Source of the DNA: Nitrosomonas sp.
GTDB taxonomy: Bacteria > Pseudomonadota > Gammaproteobacteria > Burkholderiales > Nitrosomonadaceae
Direction: 5' to 3'
Length of the DNA stretch: 40,160 bases
Assembly: GCA_008015565.1 (NCBI GenBank)
Contig: SSFV01000013.1
Coordinates: 1 to 40,160, forward strand
Position numbers and translations under genes: made by a program. Under the pieces are notes generated by a model that worked only from the letters and a program-made list of their open reading frames with translations, made no database searches and had not been told where the DNA came from. Every line of letters begins with the position of its first letter. Positions within the stretch are counted from its first letter, which is position 1. Of the stretch, positions 36,030 to 40,160 are shown piece after piece.

Positions 36030-36575
36030 TTATCTGCAAACTTCATCAAAAATTTCATCGTTTGCTGCCATTTCTAAGCTATTCATTGAATAATTATCGA
36101 TAGAAGTGATTGATATCAATTCAAGCAGATAAAATTCGTAGCCGATTAGCATGCAGTAGCCAAACAAAATACCATACTTAACGTGCCTGACGCGTACGTT
36201 TCCTGTCAATGGCGCATTATGGTGAATAACGAGTAATAATACTGCTAATGCCGTGAGTGCAAGCTTAAAAGCAATAAACTTACCGGTATCATATTCGATC
36301 AGTATCGCCATTAACCTATTAAGTTCTTCACCTCCACTTTCCAGAATATTAAGTGTGAGCAAAGCATCTACTGCGCTTAGAATTAAAATCGCAATTACAC
36401 ACGGCATTAAATAATGATTTGCATAATAATCAACATATCCGGTTTTTGCATGCCCTTTTCTTCGTTCACCTACTCTTCTTCCAGCTTTGATTCCTAAATG
36501 AAAAAGGCAAAAGAAAGGCATACTTTGTCGACGATCCTGACAACGATTGTTTGATATTCCGGTTCTAAATGTCAT
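36030..36575 (-). CDS. DUF5658 family membrane protein
   Basis: Predicted inner-membrane protein of 181 residues and unknown function. Three or four hydrophobic segments lie at about 54-78 (MPCVIAILILSAVDALLTLNI), 100-125 (FIAFKLALTALAVLLLVIHH) and 136-160 (YGILFGYCMLIGYEFYLLEL). The block DALLTLNILESGGEELNRLMA is typical of the DUF5658 family, in which a conserved E-x-N-x-x-M sits between the first two helices. The basic N-terminus (about 1-45) is poorly conserved and the true start may be a later methionine, such as the one at residue 53. It is convergent with the type I secretion operon and divergent from rpmH; it has no evident tie to either. Confidence 0.7.
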   Translation of the reverse strand: MTFRTGISNNRCQDRRQSMPFFCLFHLGIKAGRRVGERRKGHAKTGYVDYYANHYLMPCVIAILILSAVDALLTLNILESGGEELNRLMAILIEYDTGKFIAFKLALTALAVLLLVIHHNAPLTGNVRVRHVKYGILFGYCMLIGYEFYLLELISITSIDNYSMNSLEMAANDEIFDEVCR

Positions 36576-36732
36576 ATTTTACTTTCCCCATACTTTATTG
36601 AAATCGATAACAAACTAGAGTAAAAAAACAATTCTGTGAAATTCGTTTAAATCCGATTCCTGCAACAAGCTATTTTTACGACATTTTAATTAACAGAATC
36701 AATAGATCAAGAACTTATAAAAGGCTTTTGCA

Positions 36733-36756
36733 AGAATCCAGAATTTCCTGGATTCT
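36733..36756. repeat. Perfect short hairpin
   Basis: AGAATCCAG (36733-36741) pairs exactly with CTGGATTCT (36748-36756) around a six-base loop. No T-run follows on either side, so it is not a clear terminator. It stands alone about 160 bp upstream of the DUF5658 gene and 200 bp upstream of the rpmH promoter. Confidence 0.5.
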
Positions 36757-36938
36757 ATCTATCCATAACAATGGTTGACAGAGAAATATGTCATAAAATT
36801 AGAAGGATCAATGCCACCACCATGCCAGTACAAGTGCCCTAATAACAATAAAAAATAGCATACGGTTCCACGATCATACGCTCACTATTCGAGAAAAACA
36901 CTTGCAATTTACCGCTTCAGTTAATTTAAAAATTTGTA

Positions 36939-36967
36939 TTGACATCACCGCCTTAACAAGCTGTAAT
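36939..36967 (+). promoter_or_regulatory. Sigma70-type promoter of rpmH
   Basis: A perfect -35 box TTGACA (36939-36944) is followed by a 17-base spacer and the -10 box TGTAAT (36962-36967), which matches the consensus at five of six places. The expected start of transcription is about 30 bp before the rpmH ATG. It would drive rpmH and probably rnpA-yidD. Confidence 0.8.
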
Positions 36968-37005
36968 ACGCGGTTCTATTGATAAAATAATATTAGAGAA
37001 AACAT

Positions 37006-37140
37006 ATGAAACGAACTTACCAACCTTCAGTTATTAAAAGAAAACGTACTCATGGGTTTCTTGTGCGCATGAGAACACGTAGCGGTGCAGCAGTAATCAG
37101 AGCGCGTCGCGCTAAAGGCCGCGCTCGCTTGAGCGTTTAG
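37006..37140 (+). CDS. rpmH: 50S ribosomal protein L34
   Basis: Very small, strongly basic ribosomal protein of 44 residues. The protein reads [18 protein letters not shown] and ends [13 protein letters not shown], the standard L34 pattern and length. It follows a strong sigma70-type promoter, and AGAG is present nine bases before the ATG. The next gene, rnpA, is in the same frame after the TAG stop with only 30 bp between, as expected for the rpmH-rnpA pair. Confidence 0.97.
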   Translation: MKRTYQPSVIKRKRTHGFLVRMRTRSGAAVIRARRAKGRARLSV

Positions 37141-37170
37141 TTTCGTCTAAGTTTTTTTACATTTACTGAA

Positions 37171-37533
37171 ATTTACCGCTTCCCAAGAAATTGCAGGCTA
37201 CACAAAGCAACTGAATTTGCTTCGGTAATCGATTTAAAATACCGCGTTAGTGGTGACTTTATTCAAATTTATGCGAAGCCAAATGGGCTTGCTTTCTCAC
37301 GAATTGGGTTAATCGTATCGAGAAAGACTGAGAAACATGCAGTTAAGCGAAATTGGATTAAGCGAATACTTCGAGAAATATTTCGTAAAAATCAGCATTA
37401 TCAATGTAAGTGTACAGATAAAATGGATTGGGTAATAAGGGTGCGCCGCCCTGTTGCCAAAAACGAATCAATGGAATTGATTACTGAAACTAAGTTATTG
37501 ATGTTTAAATTACAGCAATGTCACGAATACTAA
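37171..37533 (+). CDS. rnpA: Ribonuclease P protein component, with a non-canonical start
   Basis: Protein subunit of RNase P, which matures the 5' ends of tRNAs. The reading frame contains a full-length family match: [18 protein letters not shown], then [20 protein letters not shown] with the RNA-binding K-R-N-x-x-K-R motif (residues 59-65), then [11 protein letters not shown]. The frame is open from the rpmH stop (37138-37140) with no ATG, GTG or TTG before the conserved region. The only plausible initiator is ATT at 37171, which would give 120 residues, the normal size. The first in-frame ATG lies far inside, at about codon 85. AUU starts are known but rare (infC in E. coli). The end overlaps yidD by 16 bp. 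A sequencing error near the T-tract at 37152-37158 is the main alternative. Confidence 0.88.
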   Translation: MYRFPRNCRLHKATEFASVIDLKYRVSGDFIQIYAKPNGLAFSRIGLIVSRKTEKHAVKRNWIKRILREIFRKNQHYQCKCTDKMDWVIRVRRPVAKNESMELITETKLLMFKLQQCHEY

Positions 37534-37727
37534 TTATCTTTATTAAACTCTATCAGTACTGCATAAGCCCTCTGATAATTCCTTCATGCCGCTTTAGCCC
37601 AACCTGCTCACAATATGCACTTGAAGCCTATAAAAAATATGGATTTTTACAAGGAACACGATTGAGTATTTGGCGCATACTGCGATGCAATCCTTGGAGC
37701 AAAGGTGGTTACGAACCTGTGCCATAA
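37518..37727 (+). CDS. yidD: Membrane protein insertion efficiency factor YidD
   Basis: Short amphipathic membrane-associated protein of 69 residues that assists YidC-dependent insertion. The conserved core [19 protein letters not shown] with its paired cysteines, and [20 protein letters not shown] near the end, are diagnostic. It overlaps the rnpA stop region by 16 bp, and yidC follows 172 bp later. rnpA-yidD-yidC is an almost universal order in bacteria. Confidence 0.96.
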   Translation: MSRILIIFIKLYQYCISPLIIPSCRFSPTCSQYALEAYKKYGFLQGTRLSIWRILRCNPWSKGGYEPVP

Positions 37728-37899
37728 AAAATAAAGTAACTTAATTTCATAATTAACGTACAACTCATTCATGCAATTTGAGGCCACTTATTAATTAGCT
37801 ATCTCAAGAAATATCGTTAATGCCCTAAGCCAGACAAGACTGTCAATTATTCTTCATTCAAAAATGGTATCGAAACCTATCAACCTGACCAGATAAGCA

Positions 37900-39828
37900 A
37901 TGGAAACAAAAAAACTTGTACTCATCATTATTTTTTCTACTTCTTTGTTGTTTTTGTGGGATTCATGGCAAAAAGAATTATATCCACCTTCATCGCAAGT
38001 AAAAACTGGAGCTGTTGTTGATTCATCCAACCAACGCCACGATCCTTTACCTGTACCAGGAGATAGCCTAACCTCCTCAACAGAAGAATCGAGCAACAAT
38101 TCTTCTGCCATTGAGGGCGCAAGCCCATCTATAACTCCTAATCTATTCGCCATAGGCGAAAAAATTAAAGTTACAACAGATATGATTGTTGCCGAAATCG
38201 ACACGGCAGGAGGCGACATACGCCAGCTTGGCTTGCTGAAACATCCATCCCGGGAAGACAAAAATAGGCCTTACGAGCTGCTATTGGACAAATCTGCACG
38301 ATTTCATGTGGCCCAATCGGGATTAATTGGCGATGGGCTTCCCAGTCACAAAACAAAATACACTGCAGACTCAACATATAACGGCAATTACGAACTAGAA
38401 CCTGGGAAAGATAAAGTCGTCGTGCGCCTTCTCGCACCCGAAATAGATAACTTAAAAGTTGCGAAAATTTATACTTTCCACCGTGGCAGCTATGTTATTG
38501 ATGTTGAATTTGAAATCACTAATAACGGTGAAACCGAGATTATTCCCTTTTCTTACTTCCAGATGCTGAGAGATTCCAATGAGCCAACGGGATCCAGTAC
38601 ACTGGTTCATTCGTATACCGGACCTGCAATGTATACGGAAGAAGAGAAATTCTTAAAAATAAAATTTTCCGATATAGATAAAAATAAAGCGGAGTATCCG
38701 GTTAATGCGGATAATGGCTGGATAGCCATGTTAGAGCACTACTTTCTAACCGCCTGGCTACCTACACAGCAAACCCCACGAGAATACTATGCTAAACGCC
38801 TAGCTCACAATCAATATACCGCTGGCGTTATTGCGCCGGTCGGTGTAATCGAACCTGGCCAAACCAAAAATATAACCATGCCTTTCTATGCTGGCCCGCA
38901 AGAACAAGAAAAATTAGCGGAATTATCACCGGGCCTGGAATTAACCGTCGATTATGGATGGTTGACGATACTTGCCAAGCCACTATTCTGGCTGCTTTCT
39001 TTTTACCATTCATGGGTTGGAAACTGGGGCCTGGCAATCATTCTTTTGACACTTACTGTTAAGCTCATTTTCTTTCCATTGTCTGCTGCTGGGTACCGCT
39101 CGATGGCAAAGTTGAGAGTTGTCACGCCTAAACTGCAACGAATACGCGAGCAATATGCTGATGATCGGCAACGCATGCATCAAGCCATGATGGAGTTTTA
39201 CAAACAAGAAAAAATTAACCCAATGGGAGGATGTTTACCAATCCTAGTCCAAATTCCTGTATTTATTGCATTGTTCTGGACTTTGATGGCTGCCGTAGAA
39301 CTTCGCTATGCTCCGCTGGCATTATGGATTACCGACATGTCGGTACCAGATCCGTATTATGTGCTTCCGGTGATTATGGGTATATCGATGTGGATTCAAT
39401 CCAAGCTCAGTCCGACGCCGGCAGACCCGATTCAAGCAAAAGTAATGCAGATTATGCCTATTGCATTCAGCATTTTCTTTTTCTTTTTCCCAGCCGGATT
39501 AGTACTTTATTCACTCTGCAACAATATCCTTTCCATCGCGCAGCAGTGGCAAATAACCCGGATGTATGAAAACAAAGCTGGCGAAACTGGCAAGGATATA
39601 GATAAGAAAAAAAGAAAAGGTAAACCTGAATCAACTGCAGAAGAACCTCGACTTCTCGCGCCCGACAACAGGCAAACGGCCGAGAAAGGGACAGCAGATA
39701 TTGCAACCGCGAATGGCGATCAAAGTGAAAAACCTGAAATCCAGCCGGCAGCAGCACCTGTCGCAGTTAAAAACAAAACACCTGCAAAAGCAAGAGGCAC
39801 GGCTGGCAGGAAATCGAGGAAAAAATAA
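37900..39828 (+). CDS. yidC: Membrane protein insertase YidC, with a long C-terminal tail
   Basis: Inserts proteins into the inner membrane, alone or with SecYEG. It has 642 residues. One N-terminal membrane segment (about 6-22) is followed by a low-complexity linker, the large periplasmic P1 domain (about 80-340), and the conserved five-helix core (about 345-555) with MAKLRVVTPKLQRIREQYAD, KINPMGGCLPILVQIPVF and FFFFPAGLVLYSLCNN. The E. coli protein (548 residues) ends soon after the last helix. This one adds about 83 residues (560-642), highly charged and rich in K, A, P and E, ending AGRKSRKK. Long basic tails occur in YidC/Oxa1 proteins that contact ribosomes; whether this one does is unknown. 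mnmE starts 69 bp later. Confidence 0.96.
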   Translation: METKKLVLIIIFSTSLLFLWDSWQKELYPPSSQVKTGAVVDSSNQRHDPLPVPGDSLTSSTEESSNNSSAIEGASPSITPNLFAIGEKIKVTTDMIVAEIDTAGGDIRQLGLLKHPSREDKNRPYELLLDKSARFHVAQSGLIGDGLPSHKTKYTADSTYNGNYELEPGKDKVVVRLLAPEIDNLKVAKIYTFHRGSYVIDVEFEITNNGETEIIPFSYFQMLRDSNEPTGSSTLVHSYTGPAMYTEEEKFLKIKFSDIDKNKAEYPVNADNGWIAMLEHYFLTAWLPTQQTPREYYAKRLAHNQYTAGVIAPVGVIEPGQTKNITMPFYAGPQEQEKLAELSPGLELTVDYGWLTILAKPLFWLLSFYHSWVGNWGLAIILLTLTVKLIFFPLSAAGYRSMAKLRVVTPKLQRIREQYADDRQRMHQAMMEFYKQEKINPMGGCLPILVQIPVFIALFWTLMAAVELRYAPLALWITDMSVPDPYYVLPVIMGISMWIQSKLSPTPADPIQAKVMQIMPIAFSIFFFFFPAGLVLYSLCNNILSIAQQWQITRMYENKAGETGKDIDKKKRKGKPESTAEEPRLLAPDNRQTAEKGTADIATANGDQSEKPEIQPAAAPVAVKNKTPAKARGTAGRKSRKK

Positions 39829-39897
39829 TAAAAGCATTGCCGCTTATTCTGTATCCCGGATAACCGGTAATGACTGACGCTAGCCATCGAATTTTTT

Positions 39898-40160
39898 ATG
39901 GTGAGCACTGATACTATCGCTGCCATAGCAACCCCGCCAGGCCGTGGCGGGGTCGGCGTAATCCGCATCTCCGGAAAAAATCTGGCAAAACTAATCGAAG
40001 CAATACTCAGAAAGCAACTTAAACCACGTCATGCTCACTTAAGTCAATTCCTGGATAGCGATAATCGAGTCATTGACCAGGGTATCGCGCTTTATTTTCC
40101 CGCACCCAACTCATACACCGGCGAAGACGTGCTCGAATTGCAAGGACATGGCGGTCCAGC
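39898..40160 (+). CDS. mnmE: tRNA modification GTPase MnmE, N-terminal part (partial)
   Basis: Only the first 87 codons lie within the window. They match the MnmE tetrahydrofolate-binding N-terminal domain: [21 protein letters not shown] near the start, [21 protein letters not shown] at the cut end. MnmE acts with MnmG to modify the wobble uridine of several tRNAs. The GTPase domain and the C-terminal cysteine would lie beyond the window. Start at ATG 39898-39900, without a strong Shine-Dalgarno sequence; GTG at 39901 is an alternative. yidC-mnmE is a conserved pair. Confidence 0.95.
   Translation, partial: MVSTDTIAAIATPPGRGGVGVIRISGKNLAKLIEAILRKQLKPRHAHLSQFLDSDNRVIDQGIALYFPAPNSYTGEDVLELQGHGGP

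Larger units (their letters stand above)
36576..37005. other. Intergenic region upstream of rpmH
   Basis: About 430 bp, AT-rich, without a convincing gene. It carries a perfect hairpin at 36733-36756 and the rpmH promoter near its right end. In many proteobacteria dnaA and the origin lie beside rpmH; here I find no dnaA and no good DnaA box (TTATCCACA-like), so an origin is not supported. Confidence 0.6.

Noticed and set aside
36761-36769. CTATCCATA as a DnaA box marking an origin beside rpmH
   Set aside because: It matches TTATCCACA at only seven of nine places, is single, and no dnaA gene is present.
1-40160. CRISPR array, tRNA or rRNA genes, prophage or complete insertion sequence
   Set aside because: I looked for regularly spaced repeats, cloverleaf arms, integrase or transposase motifs and paired terminal repeats, and saw none.

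Overview
The window looks like a chromosomal segment of a betaproteobacterium, most likely a Nitrosomonas-type member of the Nitrosomonadaceae. This is inferred from gene order and protein style, not from a marker gene. The supporting blocks are ntrX-ntrY-DUF4390-rsmB-fmt-def facing LysM-dprA-smg-topB, then aroA-cmk-rpsA-ihfB-lapA-pyrF, then rpmH-rnpA-yidD-yidC-mnmE. Base composition is moderately AT-rich, and intergenic DNA more so. I see no rRNA, tRNA, CRISPR array, complete insertion sequence or prophage.

Layout. 1-6183 (minus strand): an NtrY/NtrX two-component system cut by the window edge, a DUF4390 protein, the 16S rRNA methyltransferase RsmB, Met-tRNA formyltransferase and peptide deformylase. 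6278-11556 (plus): a LysM protein, DprA, Smg and topoisomerase III, followed by a small unknown membrane protein on the minus strand. 12141-17368 (plus): shikimate/nucleotide/ribosome genes aroA, cmk, rpsA, ihfB, lapA and pyrF, closed by a strong bidirectional terminator.

17486-36001 is the accessory and most interesting part. It opens with a 761-residue, cysteine-free, acidic RTX/S-layer-like protein (minus strand). Its C-terminus, NDFVF, resembles the secretion signal of serralysin-type type I substrates. Next come a Wzm/Wzt-type polysaccharide ABC exporter, a methyltransferase-acetyltransferase fusion, a very large PIG-L deacetylase/triple GT2 glycosyltransferase, two more GT2 glycosyltransferases and a divergent SDR protein. 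The block closes with a complete PrtDEF-type type I secretion system (ABC permease-ATPase, HlyD-type adaptor, TolC-type channel). A surface protein, its probable exporter and surface-glycan genes together recall the S-layer (rsa) locus of Caulobacter. I propose that this is a surface-layer or surface-adhesin locus in which the glycan made and exported by the middle genes supports or decorates the secreted protein.

36030-40160: a DUF5658 membrane protein (minus), then the rpmH-rnpA-yidD-yidC-mnmE cluster. rpmH has a clear sigma70-type promoter. rnpA is intact but has no ATG, GTG or TTG start and probably begins at ATT. mnmE is cut by the window end.
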